Assembly (NCBI GenBank): GCA_003218375.1
Contig: QHNH01000015.1
Coordinates: forward strand, 1 to 64,000
DNA length: 64,000 nucleotides
Direction of reading: 5' to 3'
From: Verrucomicrobiota bacterium
GTDB lineage: Bacteria; Verrucomicrobiota; Verrucomicrobiia; Chthoniobacterales; UBA10450
The notes beneath the pieces are model-generated. The model searched no databases, was not told the origin of the DNA, and was given only the letters and a program-made list of their open reading frames with translations. This document shows positions 1 through 9,153 of this stretch, one piece after another. The position numbers and the translations under genes were made by a program. The first letter of the stretch is position 1. Each line of letters begins with the position of its first letter.

Positions 1-2
1 AC

Positions 3-1441
3 AGCTATGCCGCCCTCCGAAACGCGTTCGCATCGGACTCAAAGACCGCGGACGACGCGACGACAGTCGGCGCCGGCGGGTCGCTGCAGACCGGAGCGGA
101 TCCCATCGCCGCAACTCACGTTTATGTAGTGGCCAGGGCGCAGGCCAAGGCCCTGGGTCTCCGACCCGACGACATGCAGAATGACGGGACATTCAACTTC
201 GGTGCCGGGCAACCATGGACCTACGATCCGAACAACCGCAACGTCGCCGGGAAGTTCGACTTCATCGGTGTGGCCATGCACGAGTACTCGGAAGTTATGG
301 GCCGCACTTCAGTCATGGGAGATACCTTGGGCACAGGAATGCCAAACTATGTCGCGTTCGACTTATTCCACTATACCGGCGCCGGCACGCGGGGTTTGAA
401 CAATGGTCCGGGCAGATCTTTCTCATTTAATAACGGGACGACGCTCCTCATTGCCTTAATAACAACGCCGCGAACGGGGGCGATCTTCAGGACTGGGCCG
501 GGCCCGCTCCCGATCCCTTCAACGCGTTCGGCCCTCCCGGCGAGCAGGACGACCTGACCCCGGTCGACCTCCAGACAATGGACGTCCTCGGCTACGATCG
601 GGTGGCTATCACACCCGGCCTGGTCGCCAACGTCTCTACGCGTCTTCCAGTCGGGACGGGTGAAAATGTGTTGATCGAAGGTTTTATCGTGCAGGGGCCG
701 GCTGGCTCGACCAAGAAAATCATCGTGCGCGCGATCGGCCCTTCGCTCGCCGCCTTTGGAGTAACCGATGCGCTGCCTAATCCGACCCTGGAAATCCACG
801 ATTCAAATAACGGCAATGCCATCGTGGCGACGAACGATAACTGGCAGACGACGCAGGTCGGCGGCATTATTACAGGCGATCAATCCGCCGAAATCGCCGC
901 GAGCGGGGTCAAACCCACCAACGACCTTGAGTCGGCGATCATCGCGAACCTTGCTCCGGGCAGTTACACCGCGGTCGTGCGCGGCACAGGGACAAACAAC
1001 GTCGGCACCGGACTCGTCGATGCTTACGATCTTAGCCCGGCCTCTTCGGCCAAGCTGGTCAACGTCGCCACCAGAGGTTTGATTCAACCCGGTGATAAAC
1101 TCATGATCGCCGGCTTTATCACCCAGAATGGGGCGGTAAGAGCCGTGGTCCGTGCCATTGGTCCTTCCCTGGCCGCGTTCGGAATCACAAACGCCCTGCC
1201 TGATACCACGCTTCAGCTTAGGGACCAGAACGGCGCCATCGTCGTCGAGAATGACAATTGGAAAGTGCGAACCAATGGCACCAGCCAGCAAGCAGAGATG
1301 GAGGCTACACAGCTCCAACCCACCAACGATCTCGAGGCTGCTTTTGTGATCACCCTTCAGCCCGGGCAATACACTGCCCAAGTGCGGGGCAAACCCGAGT
1401 CAACCGGTATCGGCGTCGTCGAGATTTACTTCCTCCCGTAG
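3..1441 (+). pseudogene. secreted metalloprotease-like protein (NF038122-type) with C-terminal repeat modules; 5' partial, frameshifted
   Basis: The frame is open from the window edge, so the N-terminus is missing. It carries a zinc-protease-like motif (MHEYSEVMGR, near position 285) and a preceding FDFIGVA stretch typical of the NF038122 metalloprotease family as I remember it. Near position 450-458 the frame breaks: the first part continues as nonsense to 557, while the true continuation (DLQDWAGPAPDPF) is read two bases along and joins the frame that runs to 1441. A one-base loss or two-base gain explains this. The second half holds two tandem copies (about 615-1050 and 1050-1441) of a module of roughly 130 residues that starts NVSTR/NVATR, contains RAIGPSLAAFG and NDNW, and ends GLVDAYDL or GVVEIYFLP. 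The same module ends three other proteins in this window. The break may be a real mutation or a sequencing error. Confidence 0.7.
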
Positions 1442-1447
1442 AGGGAC

Positions 1448-1505
1448 TGGAGGGACGCCCGCTGGGCGTCCCTAATTAATGGGACGGACAGCGTCCATCC
1501 CTCCA
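1448..1505. repeat. palindromic repeat, family A (TGGAGGGACG arms)
   Basis: The outer arms TGGAGGGACG and CGTCC(AT)CCCTCCA are inverted. Each arm contains its own small palindrome (GACGCCCGCTGGGCGTC on the left, GGACGGACAGCGTCC on the right). Further copies lie at 3158, 3254, 3813, 6930, 11691 and 12810. It sits between two genes in the same direction. Confidence 0.85.
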
Positions 1506-1573
1506 AAAGCGGAAGCAAAAGGTGCTCGACAATCTCGCGGCAAATTTCTACTAACGAGTGCGTCGCTCGCATT

Positions 1574-3157
1574 ATGAAAAACAGTCTCCGGTTCCTCACC
1601 ATCCTTTGGGTCGTCGCTTTCCTGCCGCTCACAGTTCATGCCGCCGCCGGTGATCTCTACGAATCGGATTTCAACACCGGTAAGATCTTTGAATTTAATA
1701 CCACGGGCACCGTGAACAAGCTCACGTTCGCGACAGGATTAACGGGTGTTCGCGGCCTGGCTTTCGATCGCGCCGGCAACCTTTTTGTTGGCCAGGACTC
1801 GACAATCGTCAGAATCACCCCCGCGGGATTTACCAGCGTGTTTGCCTCGGGGCTGCACGGGCCAAACTTTCTGACAGTCGATCGCGCCGGGAATCTTTTC
1901 GCGTCGGATCGCGATGGAAATATCCTCCGCATCACGCCCCAGGGCTTCGAAACTTTTTTCGCGACCGGACTGAACAAGCCCACCGGGCTGGCGTTCGATC
2001 TCGATGGCAATCTCTTCGTGGCGGATTATGCGGACAACGCCATTTTCAAATTCACCCCTGACGGGGCGAAAAGCACGTTTGCCCTGAACATGAAAGGTCC
2101 TGAGGGAGTGGCTTTCGATCGTTCCGGGTTCCTCTATGTCGCGAATGGTATTACCGGAACGGTCGACCGATTCACGCCGCTTGGGTCGAGGACGACCCCA
2201 ATTTCAAATCTCATTTCGCCGGTCGGCATCGTTCTCGACTCCGCGGGTAATCTTTTCGCCGCTGAGGATTGCAACGGCGGCGCCAACGATATTAAGAAAT
2301 TCACCGGCGCTACAGGAACGGCCTCGGTTTTCGCCTCGGGCCTCGGCTGTCCCCTGCAACTTGCCATCGAGCCGCCGAGGGATTCGTTGTTGAACATCTC
2401 CACGCGCGCGCACGTCGAGACGGGACAAAATCGAGAGCTGATCGGAGGCTTCATCATTACGCAGACCCAATCAAAAAAGGTGCTCATCCGTGCAATCGGT
2501 CCTTCGTCGGCGAAATTGGGCGTCGTCAGCCCATTGCCTGATCCCACGTTGGAATTGCACCGGCCGGATGGGAGCACGATCAGCAATGACGATTGGATGG
2601 ACACGCAAAAGGATGAGATTCAAGCCACGGGCCTGGCGCCGAACGACAATCGTGAATCGGCCATTCTCGTCACCCTCGATCCAGGCAATTACACTGCGAT
2701 CGTTCGGGGAAAACCTCCCATCCAGGATGGAGTCGCGTCGGTGGAACTTTACGATCTCGAACTGAATAAAAATTCGACGGTCGCCAACATCAGTTCCCGG
2801 GGATTTGTCGAACCTGGCCAGGACTTCATGATTGCAGGGTTCATCACGGGAGGCGGGAATGGGGCTGGGAAAGTTTTGATTCGCGCGTTAGGGCCGTCGC
2901 TCACTCAATACGGTATCACCCGGGTCCTGCCTGATCCGACGCTGGTCTTAAACAATAAAGACGGTACTATAATGATATCCAATGACGATTGGGCGGATAC
3001 CCAGGCCGCAGAAATTGAAGGCACCGGCCTCGCGCCCCAAAGCTCGTTGGAATCAGCCATCGTCGCCTACCTTCCCAGCGGAGCTTACACGGCCACCGTG
3101 AAGGACCTTAAAGGCAATACCGGCGTGGCCCTCGTCGAGGTCTACAACTTGCGCTAA
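1574..3157 (+). CDS. secreted NHL/SMP-30-like beta-propeller protein with two C-terminal repeat modules
   Basis: The 527-residue product has a clear signal peptide (MKNSLRFLTILWVVAFLPLTVHA). Residues of about 25-270 are a propeller of six or more blades, each with a GLAFDRAGNLFV or GVAFDRSGFLYV repeat, as in NHL or SMP-30/gluconolactonase-like folds. No lactonase active site was identified, so a catalytic role is not claimed. Residues of about 270-395 and 395-527 are two copies of the module that starts NISTR/NISSR, contains RAIGPSS or RALGPSL and NDDW, and ends in VELYDL or VEVYNLR. The protein is probably exported to the surface or outside. The ATG at 1574 directly begins the signal peptide. 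It has the same direction as the preceding gene, which carries the same modules. Confidence 0.85.
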   Translation: MKNSLRFLTILWVVAFLPLTVHAAAGDLYESDFNTGKIFEFNTTGTVNKLTFATGLTGVRGLAFDRAGNLFVGQDSTIVRITPAGFTSVFASGLHGPNFLTVDRAGNLFASDRDGNILRITPQGFETFFATGLNKPTGLAFDLDGNLFVADYADNAIFKFTPDGAKSTFALNMKGPEGVAFDRSGFLYVANGITGTVDRFTPLGSRTTPISNLISPVGIVLDSAGNLFAAEDCNGGANDIKKFTGATGTASVFASGLGCPLQLAIEPPRDSLLNISTRAHVETGQNRELIGGFIITQTQSKKVLIRAIGPSSAKLGVVSPLPDPTLELHRPDGSTISNDDWMDTQKDEIQATGLAPNDNRESAILVTLDPGNYTAIVRGKPPIQDGVASVELYDLELNKNSTVANISSRGFVEPGQDFMIAGFITGGGNGAGKVLIRALGPSLTQYGITRVLPDPTLVLNNKDGTIMISNDDWADTQAAEIEGTGLAPQSSLESAIVAYLPSGAYTATVKDLKGNTGVALVEVYNLR

Positions 3158-3332
3158 TGGAGGGACGCCCGCTGGGCGTCCCTAATAATTAAGAGGACGG
3201 GCAGCGCCCGTCCCTCCAATTGACGTTTACCACGTCAGACATTCATCTCGCCTTGGAGGGACGCCCGCTGGGCGTCCTCGGGTTTCTTGCCGTCCACACG
3301 ATTCACGAGGACGGGCAGCGCCCGTCCCTCCA
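3158..3332. repeat. two family A palindromic repeats separated by a copy of the RAYT 3' end
   Basis: Copies at 3158-3218 and 3254-3332 both have TGGAGGGACGCCCGC arms and CCGTCCCTCCA ends. The roughly 40 bases after each copy (3219-3253 and 3333-3371) are nearly identical. The second of these is the real 3' end of the RAYT pseudogene. The unit of repeat plus transposase tail has therefore been duplicated. Confidence 0.85.
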
Positions 3333-3340
3333 ATTGACGT

Positions 3341-3809
3341 TTACCACGTCAGGACGTTCATCTCGCCTTGGTAAGGCCAATCTTCGGACTTACTAACGAG
3401 ACCGGCCCGCACAGGGTTTGCGACCACGTAATCCCATTTCGCGTCATAACTCTCACCGCGACGCAACTGCGTATCCAGAAATGGCGTTGCCAGATTGGTA
3501 GGTCTCCGCGATGCGGCCACCGGCGTGTCGCCGTTGCTTTCCAAAATCCTATCCAGTGCTGCAAGGTTTCAGGGACCGACACGAGCGGCGCGCAAAACAA
3601 TGGATATGGTCCGGCATGATCACATACCGGCCGACGAGCCATCTCTCGGCGAGCTGCCATGACTCGCGTAGAATTTCGTGCATTTCCGCATTCGCCAGCA
3701 ACGGCTTCCGATCCTTTGTGCAGACGGTGACAAAGACAATGATCGGCGTGTTGAACCGTTCATGCGCCGGCTGGTGAATCGGATGTTTGCGGCCGGGAGG
3801 GTCAATCAT
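3341..3809 (-). pseudogene. REP-associated tyrosine transposase (RAYT, IS200/Y1-like), two frameshifts
   Basis: Read on the minus strand, three overlapping frames join into one RAYT. The first (start 3809) has HERFNTPIIVFVTVCTKDRK and MPDHIHCF with the metal-binding HxH. The second continues FCAPLVSVPETLQHWIGFWK and WQRHFW. The third has DTQLRRGESYDAKWDYVVAN followed by PVRAGLV, with the candidate catalytic Tyr of the Y-xx-NPVRAGL motif. Each junction is explained by loss of one base: one just after HIH (about 3597) and one after HFW (about 3475). The product is therefore inactive unless these are sequencing errors. RAYTs are domesticated single-copy transposases linked to REP palindromes. 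This one is flanked on both sides by family A palindromes (3158-3332 and 3813-3870). Confidence 0.85.
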
Positions 3810-3812
3810 GTA

Positions 3813-3870
3813 TGGAGGGACGCCCGCTGGGCGTCCCTAATTAATGGGACGGGCGGCGCCCGTCCCTCCA
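3813..3870. repeat. palindromic repeat, family A
   Basis: The TGGAGGGACGCCCGCTGGGC arm pairs with a GGGACGGGCGGCGCCCGTCC arm ending CTCCA. It lies just 5' of the RAYT relic (minus strand), completing a repeat-transposase-repeat arrangement. Confidence 0.85.
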
Positions 3871-3877
3871 AAAGACG

Positions 3878-4189
3878 TTACTTCCCCGTGGCGTTGATGC
3901 GCACTGCCTTGGTCGAGTCGGTGCCGAGGGTGACGTTGACATTCATGCCGGGCTTTAGGTCGGCGGCGGTTGCCCTTATCCCATTCACATTGATTTCCGT
4001 GAATTGAGTGATGGCCAGCGTCTTGGCGGTCTTGCCTTCATTTATCGTGATGGACGTCGCCGTTACGCTCGCGATGACCGGACCTTGAATCACAGGTGGC
4101 ACCGGCTTCTTCTTGGCCGCGGCAAAGGCCGGGCTAAGCGTTAGCGTTCCGAGTAATAGGGTAAGGAAAAGGAAGCGGAGTTTTCTCAT
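3878..4189 (-). CDS. small secreted protein at the end of the pilus-like operon
   Basis: The product has 103 residues with a strong signal peptide (MRKLRFLFLTLLLGTLTLSP, then AFA). The mature part is short, beta-rich and basic, with ITINEGKTAKTLAITQFTEI and the hydrophobic turn AADLKPGMNVNVTL. This resembles the small OB-like beta-barrel repeats of DUF5666-type proteins, but the family is not certain. The start codon lies two bases after the stop of the secretin-like gene, so it is probably translated from the same messenger. Function is unknown. Its place as last gene of the pilus-like cluster suggests a periplasmic accessory role, which is inference. Confidence 0.75.
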   Translation of the reverse strand: MRKLRFLFLTLLLGTLTLSPAFAAAKKKPVPPVIQGPVIASVTATSITINEGKTAKTLAITQFTEINVNGIRATAADLKPGMNVNVTLGTDSTKAVRINATGK

Positions 4190-4191
4190 GG

Positions 4192-6903
4192 CTACTTCTT
4201 GTAGAATGGAACCTCAGGAAGAATCGGCGGCTCGATCACGTTTTCGGATTCTTCGACTTCCTCGGTCGCGTTCACCGGTTGTCCGCCAGGATTAATCAAC
4301 CGGGCCGTGACGAAGATGATCAGGTTTCGCTTGATGTGTTGCTCAACGTTCGTGCGGAAGAGGCGGCCGACTATCGGGATGTCGCCGATGATCGGCGTGC
4401 GATCTTCTGTCTTCTGCACATCCTCACGCATCAAGCCGCCGAGGACGACCGTCTGCCCGTCCCACACGCTCACGCTCGTCGTTACCTTCCGGGTGCTGAA
4501 GATCGGTTGATTAATAACATTCGGAGTTATGACATTCTGAGGTGTGGTCCTGACGATGTTCGTGAGTGTATCGAGGAACGATGTGGATGGCGAAAAGATA
4601 GGACTGCCGTAATTGATGAAACCTTCGAATTCCACAACCTGCGGGACCAAATTCAGATCGATAGTTACTCCATCCGGGCCTACGACCGGTTCCACCTCGA
4701 GTGTAACTCCGGTGTTGCGAGTCTCGAAGGCGGTCGGCGTCGTGGGAGTAACGGGTACCGTCGATGTCGAGCCCAAGGGAATTAGGTTGCCGGTCAGGCC
4801 GCTGGTATCGTTCCTAACCGTCCCCACGGTTTGCGGGATCTGCGGCGGCTGAAATTGCGTGGGATAACGAAACTCGCGGACGATTTCAATCACGGCGCGC
4901 TGCCCGCTCTTCGTCGTGACACGAGGAGCGGAAAGTAAGTCGACGCCCTTTTTCTGATTTAGAGCCCTGACCACGACCTGAAACTGAGGATCGGTCAACA
5001 GCCCGCCAAAACCAAAAATGCCTGGCGACAGTAATTGGGTCGTCGTGGTCCCGAGAAGCAACGAATCGATCGCGTTTCCACTAATGGAAAGATTCCCGCT
5101 GCGGTTCCCGGCGGTAACCGGGTTCAGCCCTGTCGTGGACAAGGGCGGGTTGTAGGTTGGATAGTCGACTGGGTTCACGGCGGAGCCCGTCCCCGAAGTG
5201 CCACCGGTGACGGCCACCTCACCGCTCTTGTTAAGGTTGAACGGACCTAGCAGCCAATCGAAGCCCATGGCCTTGAGATTATTCTGGGTGATCTCGATAA
5301 ACTTGGCTTCGATCTCGACCTGTTTGGGACCAGAAACGTTCGCCTGTTCGACAATGGCGTCCACCAGCTCCAGCATGTCCGCCGTATTACGCACGATCAG
5401 GCGGCTGCTTTGCGGGAGAAAGTTCGCGCTCGATCCGGGCACGGAAAAAGAAACGCCCTGGCTCTCCAAGAATTCCTTGGCGCCTTCGCGGTTCACCAGG
5501 AGGCGGCCACCGGTCGATTCCTGGGTGTCTTTCGCCGTCCCCGTGGTCTGCGCCGCGGTTTTGGAATTTGCCGCCGGTTGATTCAACGCGGAGCCGCTCG
5601 CGTTCAGCGAACCAGAAATAAACCCGGGCGGGACGCGATACTGTTTCGTCAGCAGATCGTTGCTCAACTCGCTGATTGGAATGATCGAGACGGCGTAGGG
5701 TTCGACCTTCACTTTCAGGTTCGCCTGGCTCGCGATGTAACGGAGAGCTTCGCCGAGCGGAATTTGATTGAGCGTGATTGTGATTCGCGCATCGGCCGGA
5801 TTGATCGATGGCGCGGAGACAGTGGTCGGAACGGGCGGCGGCGGCGGCGCTATTGCCGTCGGTTCCGGCGAGACGCCGGGCGCAGCGGAAGTGGAAGAGA
5901 CAACTGTGCTCGTAGTCGTCGTCGTTTCCGCGCGGGTGCCGAGCGTGTTCAGGCGCAGAACGATGTCCACGCCTTTGCGGCCGTCCGCGCCCGGATCGTT
6001 TTCCGCGGCTTGTTGCCGGAGAAACTCGATCGCTTCCCGGATGCTCGCGTCGCGAAACTCGATCTTCGGAATGATGATGGTGTTGAGCTTGGTCGTGATC
6101 CGCGCGGTGCCGGTCGCGTCTTTCGCGAACGCGTCGGTGATCGGGCCGACCGTCTCGCCATATTTCTTGACCGGCTCTTCCCATCCTTTCTGGACCTGCC
6201 AGAGCTGGCGCGAACGGGTCTCGTTATACGCTTCCTCGCCGTAATGCGTCTTCGTCAGGTCGAGCCGTTCCTCGCCGCGACGAGCGGCGACATTGTAGGG
6301 ATCGATGGCGAGCACCTGCTCGTATTTCTTGAACGCGAGATCGTAGCGGCCGCTCATGTAATAACCTTCCGCCTCGACCAGCAGCTTCTTCACTTCCTCG
6401 ACCTTCGAGAGAAACTTCGGGCCCATCGTGCGATTGACGGTTCCCGGCGCCTGCAACCGCGCCAGCATTTCGGCCGCGGGTCGGCAATTGGGATCGTAAC
6501 GGTTGCTCAGGATCTCGCGGCAAATCCCCTCGGCTTCCCCGTACTTGCCTTCGGCAACTTTCTGCTCGGCCAGTTTCATCCCGCTCGCGCAGAAACCGCT
6601 CAGCGCTTCGTCGTGCGATTTCTCGCTGATCACCGCGTCCGGCAGAAAGGTCAGGGCCAGGCGAAATTCTTCGTGCGCCACGGTGAAATTCCCTTCCGCC
6701 ATCGCCGCCTTGGCGCGGCCGAGCGCCTCCTGTCCGCGCGGAAGCGCCGCCTGCCGCCGCGCCGCTTCGCGCTCCGCGACCGCATTCGTGTTCTGGGCGA
6801 GCGCGACGGTGCAGATTATCGGTGCCAGCGCCGCCGCCAAAAGTCGTGACCAGTTGGGCCCGATCGAGGATTTCAATGAAAACCAATGTGATGAATTTTT
6901 CAT
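4192..6903 (-). CDS. Amuc_1098-like type IV pilus secretin (outer membrane channel)
   Basis: The product has 903 residues with an N-terminal hydrophobic signal region (LLAAALAPIICTVALAQ). Residues of about 45-240 are helical and TPR-like (YYMSGRYDLAFKKYEQVLAI). A Ser/Thr/Pro-rich linker follows. Then comes a secretin N-domain (QIPLGEALRYIASQANLKVK), a second N-domain with LIVRNTADMLELVDAIVEQ and VEIEAKFIEI, and the C-terminal secretin barrel (VWDGQTVVLGGLMREDVQ, GDIPIVGRLFR, NLIIFVTARLI). Secretins form the outer membrane ring through which pilus or secreted substrates pass. The TPR-like N-terminus and the order of neighbours match the Amuc_1098 family. It is the downstream large gene of the minus-strand cluster 11790 to 3878. 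Confidence 0.9.
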   Translation of the reverse strand: MKNSSHWFSLKSSIGPNWSRLLAAALAPIICTVALAQNTNAVAEREAARRQAALPRGQEALGRAKAAMAEGNFTVAHEEFRLALTFLPDAVISEKSHDEALSGFCASGMKLAEQKVAEGKYGEAEGICREILSNRYDPNCRPAAEMLARLQAPGTVNRTMGPKFLSKVEEVKKLLVEAEGYYMSGRYDLAFKKYEQVLAIDPYNVAARRGEERLDLTKTHYGEEAYNETRSRQLWQVQKGWEEPVKKYGETVGPITDAFAKDATGTARITTKLNTIIIPKIEFRDASIREAIEFLRQQAAENDPGADGRKGVDIVLRLNTLGTRAETTTTTSTVVSSTSAAPGVSPEPTAIAPPPPPVPTTVSAPSINPADARITITLNQIPLGEALRYIASQANLKVKVEPYAVSIIPISELSNDLLTKQYRVPPGFISGSLNASGSALNQPAANSKTAAQTTGTAKDTQESTGGRLLVNREGAKEFLESQGVSFSVPGSSANFLPQSSRLIVRNTADMLELVDAIVEQANVSGPKQVEIEAKFIEITQNNLKAMGFDWLLGPFNLNKSGEVAVTGGTSGTGSAVNPVDYPTYNPPLSTTGLNPVTAGNRSGNLSISGNAIDSLLLGTTTTQLLSPGIFGFGGLLTDPQFQVVVRALNQKKGVDLLSAPRVTTKSGQRAVIEIVREFRYPTQFQPPQIPQTVGTVRNDTSGLTGNLIPLGSTSTVPVTPTTPTAFETRNTGVTLEVEPVVGPDGVTIDLNLVPQVVEFEGFINYGSPIFSPSTSFLDTLTNIVRTTPQNVITPNVINQPIFSTRKVTTSVSVWDGQTVVLGGLMREDVQKTEDRTPIIGDIPIVGRLFRTNVEQHIKRNLIIFVTARLINPGGQPVNATEEVEESENVIEPPILPEVPFYKK

Positions 6904-6929
6904 AGGCGAATTACCTCAGTTCCTGACTC

Positions 6930-7008
6930 GGAGGGATGTGCTTCCGCACGTCCCATTCTGTTCGCACCCACCTTCGAAAAGTCGGACGTGCGGAAGCACG
7001 TCCCTCCA
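6930..7008. repeat. palindromic repeat, family A variant
   Basis: The arms GGAGGGATGTGCTTCCGCAC and GTGCGGAAGCACGTCCCTCC are inverted. The outer GGAGGGA is that of family A, but the inner palindrome is now GTGCTTCCGCAC, changed on both sides of the stem. It lies between two genes of the pilus-like operon. Confidence 0.8.
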
Positions 7009-7029
7009 AATGCACGTGACTTCGCGACG

Positions 7030-7971
7030 TTACGGAGCGAGCGGAGGGACCTCGATCGGGACATCAGGCTTCTGCGTATCCACGATGACCGCTTTGCCTG
7101 GCTGCACATCAATCAACTTGTATTTGATTTGCTCCTCCGGTTTCAATGAAAATTCCTGATCCTTTTTCACCGCGAACTCTTTTCGCTCGCCCCACTCGTA
7201 AACAAAATTCGCCACCGATTCCGGCGAGATCATGATCTTCTCCTTCACCAGGCTGAGCGGCTCGTGCGTCTCGCGATTTTCGAGGGTCAGCTCCGAGATA
7301 TCGACTGTCGTACCGTATTTGTTCGTCTCGTGTTTCTCGGTGAACTTCACGATCTCGAATTTCGTCCCGCGGATCGAGTCGCCGATCTTCAGGAACTGGG
7401 TCGGCTCTTTCAGGTCGCTCGTGTTGAGCGCGAAAGTGTCGCCCACCCACGACGCGAAGACGAGTTTGAACGGCTCCTGAGCGAAAGATTTCATCTTCAG
7501 CTTCGCGATGAACGGCGGGTGCGAATTTTTGTCGATCGGGTTCGTGTGATTCTGCCATTCCTCGAGGTTGTTGAACCCGTCGGTATCCGGGTCCTGGGTG
7601 AGAACATCGGCATCGGCGATCGGGAGGTTGAATTGTTCCAGCCATTCGTTAGGGACGGGCGGATGGACCTCGGTGGTCTGCAACGTCGCGGGGAGGCGGG
7701 TGTTCGCGTCGATGAAATGTTTCTCGGGCACGAAGAGACCCGAGCGGCTGCTGAAGGTCCATTGCGCGGGCAGCTTCAGTTTCTCCATCGCCTGCTCCAT
7801 CTCAACGGCTTTCGGCGGCGGCGCCGCGGGTCTCGGTGCCGGCGCAGTTTGCAATCCGAGATTGTCGCTGAATTGCCAGGCGTTTCGCGTGATGAGCACC
7901 GAAGAAGCGAAAAGGAACAGCGCCGCCGCAAACACGGTAACGCGATCGTAATGGGTGCGGAGCCAGGTCAT
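7030..7971 (-). CDS. Amuc_1099-like pilus system protein
   Basis: The product has 313 residues with a single N-terminal membrane segment (VTVFAAALFLFASSVLIT) and a short cytoplasmic tail, then a Pro/Ala-rich linker and a periplasmic domain with the recurring phrases GLFVPEKHFIDA, DTDGFNNLEEWQNHTNPIDK (a thrombospondin-type-3-like Asp-rich calcium loop) and LKIGDSIRGTKFEI. The membrane anchor plus periplasmic domain and the position between secretin and Amuc_1100-like genes match the Amuc_1099 family. The molecular role is not established. An inner-membrane platform or alignment function is inferred from its neighbours. Confidence 0.8.
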   Translation of the reverse strand: MTWLRTHYDRVTVFAAALFLFASSVLITRNAWQFSDNLGLQTAPAPRPAAPPPKAVEMEQAMEKLKLPAQWTFSSRSGLFVPEKHFIDANTRLPATLQTTEVHPPVPNEWLEQFNLPIADADVLTQDPDTDGFNNLEEWQNHTNPIDKNSHPPFIAKLKMKSFAQEPFKLVFASWVGDTFALNTSDLKEPTQFLKIGDSIRGTKFEIVKFTEKHETNKYGTTVDISELTLENRETHEPLSLVKEKIMISPESVANFVYEWGERKEFAVKKDQEFSLKPEEQIKYKLIDVQPGKAVIVDTQKPDVPIEVPPLAP

Positions 7972-7995
7972 GATCGTTTATTCTGTCGCTCCGCT

Positions 7996-8086
7996 CTTCT
8001 GTAGCCGCGGCCCTGTGGGCCGCGCGTCGGTTGCGATGAATGCAATGTTTTCCCCCGCGCGTCCCACAGGGACGCGGCTACAGAAG
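7996..8086. repeat. palindromic repeat, family B (CTTCTGTAGCCGC arms)
   Basis: The outer arms CTTCTGTAGCCGCG and CGCGGCTACAGAAG are inverted. The inner palindromes differ between arms (GGCCCTGTGGGCC on the left, GTCCCACAGGGAC on the right). Related copies lie at 9047, 27781, 29226 and 60183, with an in-frame copy in purL. Confidence 0.85.
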
Positions 8087-8105
8087 ATATTTTTTCTAGC
8101 CGCTC

Positions 8106-9002
8106 TCACAACGTAAACCTCACGATCTCAATCTTCACGGTTGTCTCGATCTTCTCGTTGCCGACGATAAAATTCAGCGCGGCGGCGGGCGTCGCTTTCG
8201 CGGCCGGCGAAGACGACGGAACGCTCGGGGCCGTGGTTTCGCCACCGGTCTCGCGGGGCGGGCCTTTATCTTTTTCATTCCGGACATGGAGGACGCGAAT
8301 GATGCAGAACTCCTGATTGGCCCCGGCAATCTGATTGATAATTTTTCGCGCCGAGGATGGCGTGGAAACGAATGTGAGTTCGACCACGTTTCGACTAAAC
8401 ATGCTTATCGGCACGGTCGGCATGGGAGGCTTCGCGGTTAGCGGAGGCGCTGTCGTTCCTCGCTCCTCTCGCAAGGGAGTGCGATGAAAAGCGGTCAGCG
8501 CGTCCACGCGCGCGTCGAGCACTCCGTTCACGAGCCATTCAATCTGGAGCAGCTCCTGCCCGAGCAACGTGGCCGCGAGCTCCGAGGCCGGCAGCGCGGC
8601 CGAATATTCGTCAAAACCAAGATAGAATTTATCCGGCAGCTTTACCTTATTCGCGCGCGCCTTATCCGCGATGCCATTCATCGCGACACGAAAGCGCGAT
8701 TGGAATTCGTTCGGCTGTATTTTTTCCGCGGGCGCGCCGCGGTTAGCCAGTTCGGCTTCCAATTTCGTGAGGGCGCTCGCGTAATCCTCGGCGTGCGCTT
8801 TCATCTTGCGGAGGTTATCCGCACTCGGGTAGGGGTTGAGGCGTTCGAGTCGATTTAGTTCCGAGGCTGTATTTCCAAAACGCGCGGCCGCGTCATCCCA
8901 GTCGCCCTTCGTACTAAAGAAAAACCAACCGGCGCCGATCAGGCACACGCCGAATACGATCAGGAATCGGCCGAGGAATGGATTTTCGCGAAACCAGTTC
9001 AT
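8106..9002 (-). CDS. Amuc_1100-like pilus protein
   Basis: The product has 298 residues. I chose the ATG at 9002, which opens MNWFRENPFLGRF followed by one membrane segment (FLIVFGVCLIGAGWFFF). A longer TTG start at 9038 would add twelve residues before it. The periplasmic part begins with a coiled-coil-like region (LNRLERLNPYPSADNLRKMK) and ends with a beta-rich domain (FSRNVVELTFVSTPSSARKI, EFCIIRVLHVRNE). This is the layout of PilN/PilO-like proteins and of Amuc_1100. It sits between the PilM-like and Amuc_1099-like genes, as in Akkermansia, where the homologue is a known outer-surface immunomodulatory protein. A Ser/Pro/Ala-rich insertion (about residues 240-270) looks flexible. Confidence 0.82.
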   Translation of the reverse strand: MNWFRENPFLGRFLIVFGVCLIGAGWFFFSTKGDWDDAAARFGNTASELNRLERLNPYPSADNLRKMKAHAEDYASALTKLEAELANRGAPAEKIQPNEFQSRFRVAMNGIADKARANKVKLPDKFYLGFDEYSAALPASELAATLLGQELLQIEWLVNGVLDARVDALTAFHRTPLREERGTTAPPLTAKPPMPTVPISMFSRNVVELTFVSTPSSARKIINQIAGANQEFCIIRVLHVRNEKDKGPPRETGGETTAPSVPSSSPAAKATPAAALNFIVGNEKIETTVKIEIVRFTL

Positions 9003-9046
9003 ACGAAACTTGGAGGCACGGGCTCTATCCCGTCCCAAGCATAGCT

Positions 9047-9137
9047 CTTCTGTAGCCGCGTCCCTGTGGGACGCGTGTCGGTTAGCGTGAAAGCAATGTT
9101 TTCCCCCGCGCGTCCCACAGGGACGCGGCTACAGAAG
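9047..9137. repeat. palindromic repeat, family B
   Basis: The arms CTTCTGTAGCCGCGTCCCTG and its partner ending GACGCGGCTACAGAAG are inverted. It is close to identical in its right half to the copy at 7996-8086. It lies in the gap before the Amuc_1100-like gene. Confidence 0.85.
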
Positions 9138-9153
9138 AATTTGCATGCGGGGC

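Noticed and set aside
5410-6849. Plus-strand open frame of about 480 codons opposite the secretin gene
   Set aside because: Arg-rich, no domain, fully antisense to the secretin reading frame whose motifs are intact.
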